51,001 nucleotides of DNA, from assembly GCA_945787955.1 (NCBI GenBank), contig CALZKF010000001.1, positions 1 to 51,001 on the forward strand. The letters run 5' to 3'. Below are positions 35,876-45,467 of this stretch, one piece after another. Both the position numbers and the translations under genes were made by a program. Numbering within the stretch: the first letter of the stretch is position 1; each line of letters starts with the position of its first letter. The notes under the pieces are model-generated. The model was not told where the DNA came from. It worked only from the letters and a program-made list of their open reading frames with translations, and did no database searches. This DNA comes from an uncultured Acidobacteriota bacterium. Its GTDB lineage: Bacteria > Acidobacteriota > Polarisedimenticolia > Polarisedimenticolales > Polarisedimenticolaceae.

Positions 35876-38437
35876 TTGGCCGGCAAAAGCAGAGTGCTGT
35901 GGCCGGCGGTCCTGATCTACACCGCGCTGCTGCTCGCCTCCCACACCGTGCGATGGGCCGCCGGGCCCGGGCTGCCTGAAACGGATCCGGAGCTCCGGAC
36001 TGTCGGCCTGGGCCAGGTGCAGCTGGCGTTCCATGACCTTCCCGGGTTTGGGACAGCGGGCCGGTTTCCGGTATTGCTGATCCACGGCAGCCCGGGAAGA
36101 GCCGCCGATTTCCGGAGCATGGCTGACGCCATGAGAGGCCAGCGCAGGATTCTGATCCCCGATCTTCCCGGGTTCGGCCGTTCAACGCGAAGCATCCCGG
36201 ACTATTCCATCCGGTCCCACGCCGATTACCTGCTGCAGCTCCTGGAAAAGGAGCACATCCAACAGGTCCACGTGGTCGGTTTCAGCATGGGCGGCGGGGT
36301 GGCCCTGAACCTTTACGACCTGGCGCCGGACCGGATCGCTTCGATCACCCTCCTGTCCGCCATCGGCGTCCAGGAACTGGAACTGTTCGGCAGCTATCGG
36401 CTCAACCGCATGGTCCACGGAGCACAACTCACCTTCATGAAACTGGTCCTGGAAGGCCTGCCTCATTTCGGTCTCCTGGACGGCGGTATTCTGGACATCC
36501 CATACGCCCGGAACTTCTACGATTCGGACCAGCGCCCGCTGCGCCGGATACTCACGGAACTGCAACCGCCGATGCTGATCATCCACGGCCGTGAGGACAT
36601 CCTGGTACCGTTCGCCGTGGCGGAAGAGCACCACCGCATCGTGCCGCACTCGGTGCTTCACGCCACACCGAAAAGTCATTTCATGGTGTTCAGCCAGGGG
36701 CCGATGCTGGCCGCGGCCATTGGCCGGTTCCTGGGGGAGGTTGAAGCGGGCCGGATGCCGCGACGGAACGATGCCGACCCGGCCAGAATCGCTCAGGCGC
36801 AACAGCCGCCCGACTCCACCGCTTCCCCGCCCGCCGCCGGGATCGGCCTCCTTGTCCTGATGCTGTTGATCGCCGTGGCAACCCTGGTCAGCGAGGACCT
36901 GACCTGCATCGTTACCGGCCTGATGGTGGCCCAGGGCAGGATCGACTTCCTTCCCGGCGCCCTGGCATGCTTCATCGGTATTTTCATCGGCGACGTGATT
37001 CTGTTCCTGGCCGGACGCTGGATCGGTCGCGCCGCGATCCATCGCGCTCCTCTGAGGTGGCTCCTCTCGCCGGAACGGGTGGAGCAGGGCTCAATCTGGT
37101 TCCGCCGCCGGGGGCCGGTTGTGATCGCCTTGAGCCGGTTCACACCAGGAACACGCCTCCCGACCTATTTTGCCGCCGGGATGTTCCGGACCGGATTCCT
37201 GAAGTTCTGCCTGTACTTCATCCTGGCCGCAGGCGCCTGGACGCCGATCCTGGTCGCCCTTGCGATGTTCACCGGGTCCGACGCGGTGGCCTGGCTGGGA
37301 CTTGCGGAAACCTACGGTCTCCCGGTACTGATCGCACTGGCAATCAGCCTGTTCATCATAATCCGTATGCTTGTTCCCCTTTTGACATGGCGGGGCAGGA
37401 AACGGATGAAGGGCCGCCTGACACGGATGCGGTACTGGGAGTTCTGGCCGCCCTGGGTGTTCTACCTGCCGATCGTCCTGCATATCATCTGGTTGGGGAT
37501 CAAACACCGCTGTCCGACCCTGTTCACCGCGGCGAATCCGGGTATACCGTCGGGAGGATTCATCGCCGAATCCAAGAGCGACATCCTGGACAGCCTCAAG
37601 GGCGCCGGGGATGTCATCGCAAGGCATACCAGAATCCCGGTTGCAGCAGGTCTTCAGAAGGCTCAGCAGTTCATGACGCGGGAACAGCTCGACTTTCCAG
37701 TCGTTCTGAAGCCGGATATCGGCCAGCGCGGCTCCGGCGTGAAGATCATCCACAGCACTGAGCAACTGGAATCCGGACTGTCCTCACTCCGGGAACCGAT
37801 GATCCTGCAGGAGTACGCCCCCGGACCCGAGTTCGGCGTGTTCTGGTACCGCCTCCCGGGAGAGCCTCAAGGGAAGATCTTCAGCATCACCGAGAAAGTC
37901 ATCCCTGAGGTAACCGGCGACGGCAAGCGAACCCTGGAGAAATTGATCCTGGACGACGAACGTGCCGTGGCCATGGCCGGGTTCTACCTTGAAGCCCACC
38001 CGGACGCATCCGACCGGGTCCCGAACGACGGAGAAAAGGTCGCCCTCGCAGAACTGGGCACTCATTGCCGTGGAGCGATGTTTCTGGACGGTATGTGGGT
38101 CAACGGCGAGAAGCTGGAAGCCGCCGTCGAAGGGATCAGTTCATCCTTCGAAGGTTTCTGGTTCGGGCGATACGACATCCGCGCAACGACCGCAGACGAC
38201 CTGACACACGGCAGGAACTTCAAGATCATCGAGCTGAACGGCGTGACTTCCGAAGCAACCCACATCTACGACCGCAAAACGTCTCTCTTCCAGGCCTGGA
38301 AGGTACTTGGCAGGCAGTGGGACATCGCATTCGAGATCGGAAAGCGGAATCGGGAGGCCGGCAGTGAGCCGACCGGCATCGGTGAACTGTTCAGGCTATC
38401 GCAGCGTTACCGGACCAAGGCAGCGCGGCGCAGCTGA
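35876..38437 (+). CDS. Triple-domain fusion: alpha/beta-hydrolase + DedA/VTT membrane domain + ATP-grasp ligase
   Basis: VLLIHGSPGRAADF, VVGFSMGGGVAL, HGREDILVPF (hydrolase); GIFIGDVILFLAGRWIGR, LSRFTPGTRLPTYFAAG (DedA); DFPVVLKPDIGQRGSGV, ELNGVTSE (ATP-grasp). TTG start assumed. Confidence 0.88.
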   Translation: MAGKSRVLWPAVLIYTALLLASHTVRWAAGPGLPETDPELRTVGLGQVQLAFHDLPGFGTAGRFPVLLIHGSPGRAADFRSMADAMRGQRRILIPDLPGFGRSTRSIPDYSIRSHADYLLQLLEKEHIQQVHVVGFSMGGGVALNLYDLAPDRIASITLLSAIGVQELELFGSYRLNRMVHGAQLTFMKLVLEGLPHFGLLDGGILDIPYARNFYDSDQRPLRRILTELQPPMLIIHGREDILVPFAVAEEHHRIVPHSVLHATPKSHFMVFSQGPMLAAAIGRFLGEVEAGRMPRRNDADPARIAQAQQPPDSTASPPAAGIGLLVLMLLIAVATLVSEDLTCIVTGLMVAQGRIDFLPGALACFIGIFIGDVILFLAGRWIGRAAIHRAPLRWLLSPERVEQGSIWFRRRGPVVIALSRFTPGTRLPTYFAAGMFRTGFLKFCLYFILAAGAWTPILVALAMFTGSDAVAWLGLAETYGLPVLIALAISLFIIIRMLVPLLTWRGRKRMKGRLTRMRYWEFWPPWVFYLPIVLHIIWLGIKHRCPTLFTAANPGIPSGGFIAESKSDILDSLKGAGDVIARHTRIPVAAGLQKAQQFMTREQLDFPVVLKPDIGQRGSGVKIIHSTEQLESGLSSLREPMILQEYAPGPEFGVFWYRLPGEPQGKIFSITEKVIPEVTGDGKRTLEKLILDDERAVAMAGFYLEAHPDASDRVPNDGEKVALAELGTHCRGAMFLDGMWVNGEKLEAAVEGISSSFEGFWFGRYDIRATTADDLTHGRNFKIIELNGVTSEATHIYDRKTSLFQAWKVLGRQWDIAFEIGKRNREAGSEPTGIGELFRLSQRYRTKAARRS

Positions 38438-38446
38438 CACTCCGGT

Positions 38447-38477
38447 CAATAAAAACCGGACCCCTCTCGAGGTCCGG
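38447..38477 (-). terminator. Intrinsic terminator downstream of ferredoxin gene
   Basis: Stem CCGGACC/GGTCCGG, loop cctctcga, T-tract on minus strand (plus strand aataaaaa). Confidence 0.75.
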
Positions 38478-38509
38478 CAGGAAGCTTATTGCTTGCTTGT
38501 CTGTTGTAG

Positions 38510-38734
<225 letters not shown>

Positions 38735-38874
38735 TCACTCAGCACTCCCGTCGTCTGAGACGCTGTAATAGTGGTACATCATTTCCGACTGTGCATCCTG
38801 AATCACGGACTATGATGGTCCATAGGTAAACACCTGAAATCAGTACCTTTTGGGGTCTGATTCACCTGCAGGGA

Positions 38875-39648
38875 TCAGCAGGCTTCCACCACCAGGTGGA
38901 CGCTCTCTTCGTCCGGCTGCTCTCCGCCAAAACCGCCGTATTTCGCAGTTACCTGAAGGCCTGCCTGCTCCATCAGCCGCAGGGTCGTCTCCGGCGCCAT
39001 ATAGCGGTGCACGATGGTCTGCCGGACCTGCCGAACCGGATCCTCCCCACGGATGGTGAACAAATAGGTCACCTCAACCGTGGAGGCCCGGGGATCCCAG
39101 ACGTCCCTCTCCCTGACATCGATCTCCCGCTCGCCGTCCAGAATCGTTGTGAGATATTCCACGCCGTCGTCGGCTTCCCCCAGAGGATCCGGTTCGTCCT
39201 CCGGGTCGACCCGGTAGACGTCGAACAGCAGCCGGCCGCCCGGACCAAGGTGCCGCCGCGCGGACTCGAAGCAGGAAAGAACCTGGTCATCCGACGGCAG
39301 GCAATACAATCCGTTGAATGGAATCAGAACACGGTCGAATGTACTGCCGATGTGGAAGGTAGTCATGTCGCCCTGGAGCAGTTCGATTCTGTCGGCATGT
39401 TCAGGAGGGAGTTCGGTGATTCCTTCCATCGCCAGTTTCAGCATCGCCGGGTCCCGGTCGACGCCGGTTACACGGCTGCCGGCCTGGGCCAGCGGAGCGA
39501 GCAAACGGCCGAATCCACACCCCAGTTCCAGGACCGATCCCGCTCCGTGACAGGCGTTGACGTAGAAAGATGAGTCCCCTGCACTGCCGCGATGCAGAAG
39601 CTGGTATAGCCGGGCCGATTCCATTTTTTCCTGGTTCAGTGCACTCAT
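38875..39648 (-). CDS. Class I SAM-dependent methyltransferase
   Basis: SVLELGCGFGRLLAPLAQAGSRVTGVDRDPAMLKLA, LGPGGRLLFDVYRV. Confidence 0.85.
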   Translation of the reverse strand: MSALNQEKMESARLYQLLHRGSAGDSSFYVNACHGAGSVLELGCGFGRLLAPLAQAGSRVTGVDRDPAMLKLAMEGITELPPEHADRIELLQGDMTTFHIGSTFDRVLIPFNGLYCLPSDDQVLSCFESARRHLGPGGRLLFDVYRVDPEDEPDPLGEADDGVEYLTTILDGEREIDVRERDVWDPRASTVEVTYLFTIRGEDPVRQVRQTIVHRYMAPETTLRLMEQAGLQVTAKYGGFGGEQPDEESVHLVVEAC

Positions 39649-39981
39649 AAGAGGACACTATAATCCACAAGAGCTTACAAATCTTTGTCACTCCCAGCTC
39701 CGCTCCGCGTCGTTCCGTTGCAAGGATGTCCCCCGGATTTCCGGCTTTCCGGAATGCCCGGAACATCGCAACAAAGGGATAAAGCCCCTAGTTTCAGGCA
39801 CCTGCGTACGGTTCGGGCGCCGTCGGTTTTTCCGGGTATTTGGGTTCTCATTATTTTTTCACCGAGTATGCGGAGGGTGAGGACTAACAGGCGTTTTGGC
39901 ATCGCGGAGGTACCAGGTTTGCTCTACACTATGGGCGAGCCAATTACCGGCATTACAGCCGTCGGCCTGAAAGGAGAAGGG

Positions 39982-40635
39982 ATGAGAGCATCGAAACATA
40001 CGGCGATATGTATGATCCTCGCTTCAGTCACCCTCTCTTCATTGTTGTTGTTCGTTGAGCAGGACAACTCCGTAGTGGTCGCCTACGAACCGATTGCCAA
40101 ACCGGCGCCGGCCATGACCCACGCCGAACGTTCGAATCGTATCCGCTCCGCCATCCTGACCCTGGCGAAAAAGCACCGCACATTCGGCGACCGGGAAAGA
40201 CTGCGGCAACTTGCCGACATGATCTACCATGAATCCCTGGCGGAGGAGTTGGATCCGCTCCTGGTGGCCGCCATTATCTCAACGGAAAGTTCTTTCCGGC
40301 CCGCCGTGGTCAGTACAGCCGGCGCCGTGGGACTCATGCAGCTGCGGCCGTTCGTTGCCCAGGACGTGGCGGAACGGAACGACCTGCTGTGGTCCGGAGA
40401 GATCACCCTGGTGGAACCCGATCAGAACGTGCGCCTCGGCGTGCTGTACTACCGGGAACTGGTGGACCGCTTCCAGGGCGACGAACGGTTGGCCCTAATC
40501 GCCTACAACCGGGGCCCGACCCGCCTGCGTTCCCAGATGCGGACCAGCAACGGAGCGGTCGCCAGCCGCTACGCCGAGAACGTGCTTCGCCTGTACCAAC
40601 AGCTTTGCGAGGATTGCGGCCTGCTTCAGGCGTGA
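39982..40635 (+). CDS. Lytic transglycosylase (SLT domain)
   Basis: LLVAAIISTESSFRPAVVSTAGAVGLMQLRP, NVRLGVLYYRELVDRF, ALIAYNRGPTRL; aaggag RBS. Confidence 0.85.
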   Translation: MRASKHTAICMILASVTLSSLLLFVEQDNSVVVAYEPIAKPAPAMTHAERSNRIRSAILTLAKKHRTFGDRERLRQLADMIYHESLAEELDPLLVAAIISTESSFRPAVVSTAGAVGLMQLRPFVAQDVAERNDLLWSGEITLVEPDQNVRLGVLYYRELVDRFQGDERLALIAYNRGPTRLRSQMRTSNGAVASRYAENVLRLYQQLCEDCGLLQA

Positions 40636-41531
40636 TGCGCAATAAAGGGTACGTTTACCGGGAAATCCTCACCGAACCGATCCGGAATGACGATCTTCTG
40701 GACTTCCTCACCTTCAAATATCCTCATTCCACCCGGGACCAGTGGCAACAGCGGATCCTGGAAGGCCAGGTACGGCTGGACGGTGACCAGCTGAGCTGGC
40801 ATCGACCGCCCTGGGACGAGCCGGACGCTGTCAGAGCCTTCGGAGTGCTGCACCGCGACGACGACCTGCTGGCGGTGGCCAAGCCGGCCGGCCTCCCTAC
40901 CCTGCCCGGAGGCGGCTTTCTCGAGAACAGCCTGCTCTACGCGGTACGGGAGTTCGATCCGGCCGCCTCACCGCTGCACCGATTGGGACGATGGACCTCC
41001 GGGCTGGTCCTGTTCGCCCGGAACCGGGTAGCGATGGCAAAAGTGTCCAAGGTGTGGAGACTGAACAGGGTCCGCAAGGTTTACCGCGGACTGGCAAATG
41101 GAGAACCGCAGGAAGAGCGGTTCGACATCGATGCGCCGATCGGACCGGTACCCCATCCATTGCTTGGAACGGTCCATGCCGTTTCCGAGAACGGCAAGCC
41201 GGCTCGCTCCCGGGTCACCGTACTGGAGCTGAGGGAAGGCTGCTTTTTAGCCGAGATTGAAATCGAGACCGGCCGGCCTCATCAGATCCGCATCCATATG
41301 GCATCATGCGGCCATACACTCTGCGGCGATCCCCTTTATAAGTCCGGAGGGATGCCGGCGATCGACAGCACCGCCCTGCCAGGCGACCCCGGGTACCTGC
41401 TGCACTCCATGGCACTGGAGCTGGATCATCCCGGCACCGGACAGTCTCTGAAACTGTTCTGCCGGCCGCCCGAGGTGCTGGAGACCTCAGAGGGGGACAG
41501 TCCCCTGCAGGGACAGTCCCCACTCGGTTAA
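40635..41531 (+). CDS. RluA-family RNA pseudouridine synthase
   Basis: LLAVAKPAGLPTLPGG, LHRLGRWTSGLVLFARN, ETGRPHQIRIHMASCGHTLCGDPLY; start overlaps upstream stop (TGATG). Confidence 0.88.
   Translation: MRNKGYVYREILTEPIRNDDLLDFLTFKYPHSTRDQWQQRILEGQVRLDGDQLSWHRPPWDEPDAVRAFGVLHRDDDLLAVAKPAGLPTLPGGGFLENSLLYAVREFDPAASPLHRLGRWTSGLVLFARNRVAMAKVSKVWRLNRVRKVYRGLANGEPQEERFDIDAPIGPVPHPLLGTVHAVSENGKPARSRVTVLELREGCFLAEIEIETGRPHQIRIHMASCGHTLCGDPLYKSGGMPAIDSTALPGDPGYLLHSMALELDHPGTGQSLKLFCRPPEVLETSEGDSPLQGQSPLG
41493..41521. repeat. REP-like double dyad GGGGACAGTCCCC-TGCA-GGGACAGTCCCC inside the 3' end of the pseudouridine synthase ORF
   Basis: Two GGGGAC-A-GTCCCC mini-palindromes forming a larger dyad centred on CTGCAG. 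Confidence 0.7.
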
Positions 41532-44500
41532 GGGCAACTCTCCACCCGGACCTCGCCGCATACGTTGCTGGCCTGGGGTCTGGCTGCTCCGCTGGAATCC
41601 TGTCCGCTTCCCCCTTCGCGGCCGCCCACAGACGGAACCACCAGGTAGTACTCGTTCCCGGAACCCGGGGTAAAGGTGGTCGGCGACGTGTTGTTGCACA
41701 CATCCCCTGCCGGTGCATGGCTGTACTGTCCGGTGGACTGCAACAGGTTCAGATCCCCGGCCTGGACCGAATAGGTCTGCCCCGGGACTTCGATGCTGTT
41801 ACAGGACTCGGACCAGGAGGCCTGGATGTCGCCGCCAACCAGGTCGAACTGCACCGGGCTCACCACCGAACCGGGCCACCGGATGACGTCGCAGGTTGCC
41901 GGCCCCGGTTCCTGAATCTCAATATGGACCTGGTCGACATACCAGCCCTCGCCGTCATTGCGGCGACGGTTGTCGGATCCGAACACAAACGCCAGCCAGA
42001 CCGTGTTGCCGCGGTACGCCGTCAGATCGAAGGTGCTGGTGACCCAGCCGCCGGATGTTCCGTGGAACGCCGGTCCGTTTTCCAGGCCGTTGCACCCGGC
42101 ACCGGCGATATTGCCGTTGGGGGAATATCCTCCGACCGGCGTGAGGGTGGAGTAGATGTCCTGGCCGTCGGCCACCCCGTCTACGACCACACGGCCGCCG
42201 TCACCGTTGATGACCGTTTCATACCAGTGCACCACCGTCATGGTGGCCACATCGGCGGTGGCCGGGATCTGGAACCCGGGTCCGCCGGTGGAATCCTGTC
42301 CCCCGTAATGCAGCCAGGCGTAGTTCAACGTGGCGTAGCTGTTCCCGGGGCCGTTGCCGGCATGGAAGCTGATGCCGTGGGCGGCGTCCTTGGTTTCCAG
42401 GTTCCATTCATCCTTGGTCGGCTTGTTGCACCCCGGCAGGCCCGGATCCGATGCCAGGTGGGACCAATCCGGCGCGCTGCCCGAATCGAACGTCTCATCC
42501 AGCAGGACGGTATGGATCGGCGCCGGCACCCCGTTGTCCACCAGGACCTGGAACGCGGCGATCCGGTCTGCATAGCTCAGCGCTCCGCCGGACGATACGA
42601 TATCCACCACATCGAATACAGCCAGGTTGCCGCAGCCGAAGGACGGATCCACGGTAAACCGGATCCCGGCGGTCACAGCTGCCTCCGAGCCGGGCAGGAT
42701 ATCGCCGAACAGCTGGGGGCCGGCGTCCAGCACCTGGATGCCGGCGGTTGCAGGCGCCAGCCGGGCCTGAACCTGGACAGCGGCTTCACTGCCCACGTTG
42801 CGCAACCGCGGGCGAACGGACCAAGTCTCCCCTGGCTCCACGTTGGGGTCCCCGTCGCCGTCCAGTTCGACCAGGGGCAGTTCCACAGAGTCATACACCA
42901 CCACCGGTCCGAACGATTCCACAAGGACCTGCCATGCCCCCCGGCCGTAGGTTCCGGAGGTCACCATGCTCTGGGTCGGGTTATACTTCAGGTCGGTGAC
43001 CACCAGCCCTTCCGGCAGACCGTTCATGTACGGCTGGAAGGAGGCGCCGCCGTCGGAGCTCCGGAAGATCCCGGTGTCGGTTCCGACGATGACGTCATCG
43101 GAGCTGAGCATCAGGACGCTGTTGGCCGGCACGTTGGGCAGACCGGCCCCGGTTTCCACCCAGTTGCCTCCCTGGTTCCATTCCCACAGGTGAGCGGTGT
43201 TGAAGCCGCTTACCACCGCAAGGGCCCGGTCCGGGTTATCCGGGTCGGAAGCGACGTCGTTGACGCCTCGCCCCGGGAGGCCTGCAGTGATGTCGGCCCA
43301 GTTGTTCCCACCGTCCGCCGAGCGCCAGATCCTGCCGCTGCCGCTGCCGGAATACAGGACGTCGGTGTGGATCCGATTGATCTCAAGAGCGAACAGCGAA
43401 CCGGAGTTGTTGGTGAGATCCGACGGTCCGACCTGGGTCCAGCTGCTGCCGTTATTGTCGGAGCGGTACATACGGTGGGTGCCCAGAAACAGCGTGGACG
43501 GCTGCAACGGGTCCAGGAGGTACGGCGTGACCCAGTTGATGCGGTCGCCGTTGATGATCCCGCTGCCGCTGCCGGTGATCCTGCCGAACCCTCCGAGCAC
43601 ACCTGACGTGGAGCGGTACACACTGGGGTAACCGCCGCTGGGGTACGAGGTAATGAAGGCGTAGTTCGGATTGAACGGGTTGAAGTGGCAGACGAACCCG
43701 TCGCCGGTGACGGTCTGCAAACTCCAGATGTTGCTGGTGGTCCGAGCCAGGGAACTGTTGTCCTGGGCGCCGCCGCAGATGACGTCGGGATTCTGGGCAT
43801 CCACGCCGATGGCGTAAAACTGCGTGATATTCAAGTTGCCGTTCTTGTTGCTGAAACTGGCTCCCAGGTTCTCGGTCTTCCAAAGGCCGCCGTCGCCGGC
43901 GGTATAGAACGCGTCGGGGTTGCCCGGATCCATGACCAGGACATGCATGTCCTGATGCACCTTTTGGGACGATCCCCAACCGTTGCTGAGATCGGTCCAG
44001 GTCAGGCCGCCATCCATGGACCTCCAGTTTCTGATGGTCCCTCGTATGACAATGTCCGGATTGGTGGTGTGGACCCTCAGGACCATGTTGTAGGAACACT
44101 GGCCGTCGCAGGCGTCGCTGCCGGATGCTCTCAGTTCCCACGTGGCGCCGCCGTCGGTGGTACGCCACAGTGCGTTGGGGCTCTGGAACAGGACATAGAC
44201 CGTGTTGGAATCGCTGGGAGAAACCGCCAGCTCGGTCCGGCCGGTGCCGCTGCTGGGCAGGCCGGAAGCGGTCTGAAGTATCCAGCTCACACCGTTGTCC
44301 GTGGATTTGTAGACCCCTCCGGAGGTCCCGGCCCAGAAGACATCCAGCACCGTCGGGTCCTGGGCGATCTCGTAAACCGCGGCGGAGAGGCGCTTGGTCC
44401 AGGTCAGGCCTGCATCGCCTGTGGTGTAGATCCCGCCGGAAGTGCTGGACCCGCCGGTGCAGCCCCGGATCCTGCCGCCGGTGACCAGATGGGACGAATC

Positions 44501-45208
44501 CCTGGGATCAACCACAACGTTGGCGAAGGAGGACAGGTCCTCCAGGGTCTGGCCGGCGCTGCCGTTGCGGCTTTCCCACGTCAGACCACCGTCGGTAGAG
44601 CGCAACAGGCCGATGCCGAAGTAGCTTTCACAGCCCTGGTTGTTCTCGCCGGTACCGGCCCAGATCGTATTCGGAGCATTAGGATCCACGGCGACAGAAC
44701 CGATAGTCATGGTCCCGGCGGTGTCGAATATGCTGGTCCAGGACAGGCCGTCGTTGTCCGATTTCCACAGGCCGCCGGAAGCGGTGCCGACGTACAGGAT
44801 GCCCCCGGTCCAATCGGCGGCGAGAGACGATACGCGTCCGGAGATGTTTCCGAAGGTCCAGCCCCCGAACGTGGACGGCGACGGACCCATGGAGACCCAG
44901 AAATTCTCCGGTTCGTCGATGCCTGCGGACCGGCGCTGCCTCTGGGCCTTGATGGCGGCCCGGGTCGCGTCGACGCCGGCTGCCCGCAGCTCAGCCATCT
45001 CTACGTCGGAAGAGGTGCCGGCCCGCCGGGTGGAATAAAACCACTCCAGCCGCTTCTGGATCCGTTCCTGTTCGTCCAGCTTGGTATCGACGATCACGGG
45101 ACGGAGCGGTTCCAGCTGGGCCAGGGCGGGCTGCAGGCCGGCGGCAAACAGCAAAACTGTAAGCATGGAGGCGAACGGGGGGAACTTGATCATCAGAAAA
45201 AGCCTCAT
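41528..45208 (-). CDS. Large secreted sortilin/Vps10-type (BNR-like repeat) beta-propeller protein
   Basis: Signal peptide MLTVLLFAAGLQPALA; repeated WTSIFDTAGTMTIGSVAVDPNAPNTIWAGTGENN, STDGGLTWE, SDNGLSWT motifs. Confidence 0.85.
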   Translation of the reverse strand: MRLFLMIKFPPFASMLTVLLFAAGLQPALAQLEPLRPVIVDTKLDEQERIQKRLEWFYSTRRAGTSSDVEMAELRAAGVDATRAAIKAQRQRRSAGIDEPENFWVSMGPSPSTFGGWTFGNISGRVSSLAADWTGGILYVGTASGGLWKSDNDGLSWTSIFDTAGTMTIGSVAVDPNAPNTIWAGTGENNQGCESYFGIGLLRSTDGGLTWESRNGSAGQTLEDLSSFANVVVDPRDSSHLVTGGRIRGCTGGSSTSGGIYTTGDAGLTWTKRLSAAVYEIAQDPTVLDVFWAGTSGGVYKSTDNGVSWILQTASGLPSSGTGRTELAVSPSDSNTVYVLFQSPNALWRTTDGGATWELRASGSDACDGQCSYNMVLRVHTTNPDIVIRGTIRNWRSMDGGLTWTDLSNGWGSSQKVHQDMHVLVMDPGNPDAFYTAGDGGLWKTENLGASFSNKNGNLNITQFYAIGVDAQNPDVICGGAQDNSSLARTTSNIWSLQTVTGDGFVCHFNPFNPNYAFITSYPSGGYPSVYRSTSGVLGGFGRITGSGSGIINGDRINWVTPYLLDPLQPSTLFLGTHRMYRSDNNGSSWTQVGPSDLTNNSGSLFALEINRIHTDVLYSGSGSGRIWRSADGGNNWADITAGLPGRGVNDVASDPDNPDRALAVVSGFNTAHLWEWNQGGNWVETGAGLPNVPANSVLMLSSDDVIVGTDTGIFRSSDGGASFQPYMNGLPEGLVVTDLKYNPTQSMVTSGTYGRGAWQVLVESFGPVVVYDSVELPLVELDGDGDPNVEPGETWSVRPRLRNVGSEAAVQVQARLAPATAGIQVLDAGPQLFGDILPGSEAAVTAGIRFTVDPSFGCGNLAVFDVVDIVSSGGALSYADRIAAFQVLVDNGVPAPIHTVLLDETFDSGSAPDWSHLASDPGLPGCNKPTKDEWNLETKDAAHGISFHAGNGPGNSYATLNYAWLHYGGQDSTGGPGFQIPATADVATMTVVHWYETVINGDGGRVVVDGVADGQDIYSTLTPVGGYSPNGNIAGAGCNGLENGPAFHGTSGGWVTSTFDLTAYRGNTVWLAFVFGSDNRRRNDGEGWYVDQVHIEIQEPGPATCDVIRWPGSVVSPVQFDLVGGDIQASWSESCNSIEVPGQTYSVQAGDLNLLQSTGQYSHAPAGDVCNNTSPTTFTPGSGNEYYLVVPSVGGREGGSGQDSSGAARPQASNVCGEVRVESCP

Positions 45209-45345
45209 CGACCGAAGTTCTCCGGCCGCGATCGGATCATCACGTCAACCGCATTTATATACGTCACGAACGGGATTGCGGCAACATTGTGATTAAATTC
45301 AAAAGTCTTTTTATTGCAGTATCTTAGATCAGATAACGCGTCCAG

Positions 45346-45367
45346 AAAAATGGGGACATTGCACTTT
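45346..45367 (+). repeat. Solo copy of REP/IR-like sequence AAAAATGGGGACATTGCACTTT
   Basis: Shares AAATGGGGACATT with the terminal inverted repeats of the RAYT element. Confidence 0.6.
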
Positions 45368-45467
45368 ATATCCAAATTCTTAAAGCTCTGCCACCAATTC
45401 AAGCCGGAACCTGAATCGGGATGTATCCTCCTTGCAGGGTTGATGGTCCACGGGCCGCCCCGACCGA

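Noticed and set aside
32915-38437. Defence-island interpretation of the hydrolase/ATP-grasp operon
   Set aside because: No nuclease, reverse transcriptase, TIR/STAND or restriction-modification components nearby; OlsB/PlsC point to lipid metabolism.
39705-39730. Possible second sigma-54 promoter (minus strand GGGGACATCCTTGCA) upstream of the methyltransferase gene
   Set aside because: GG-N10-GC spacing exists, but the -24 box lacks TGGC and no activator-like dyads are seen; most likely chance.
41717-45292. 629-aa and 535-aa plus-strand ORFs opposite the Vps10-like gene
   Set aside because: Antisense shadow frames in high-GC DNA; the minus-strand 1226-aa ORF has clear BNR-type repeats and a signal peptide.
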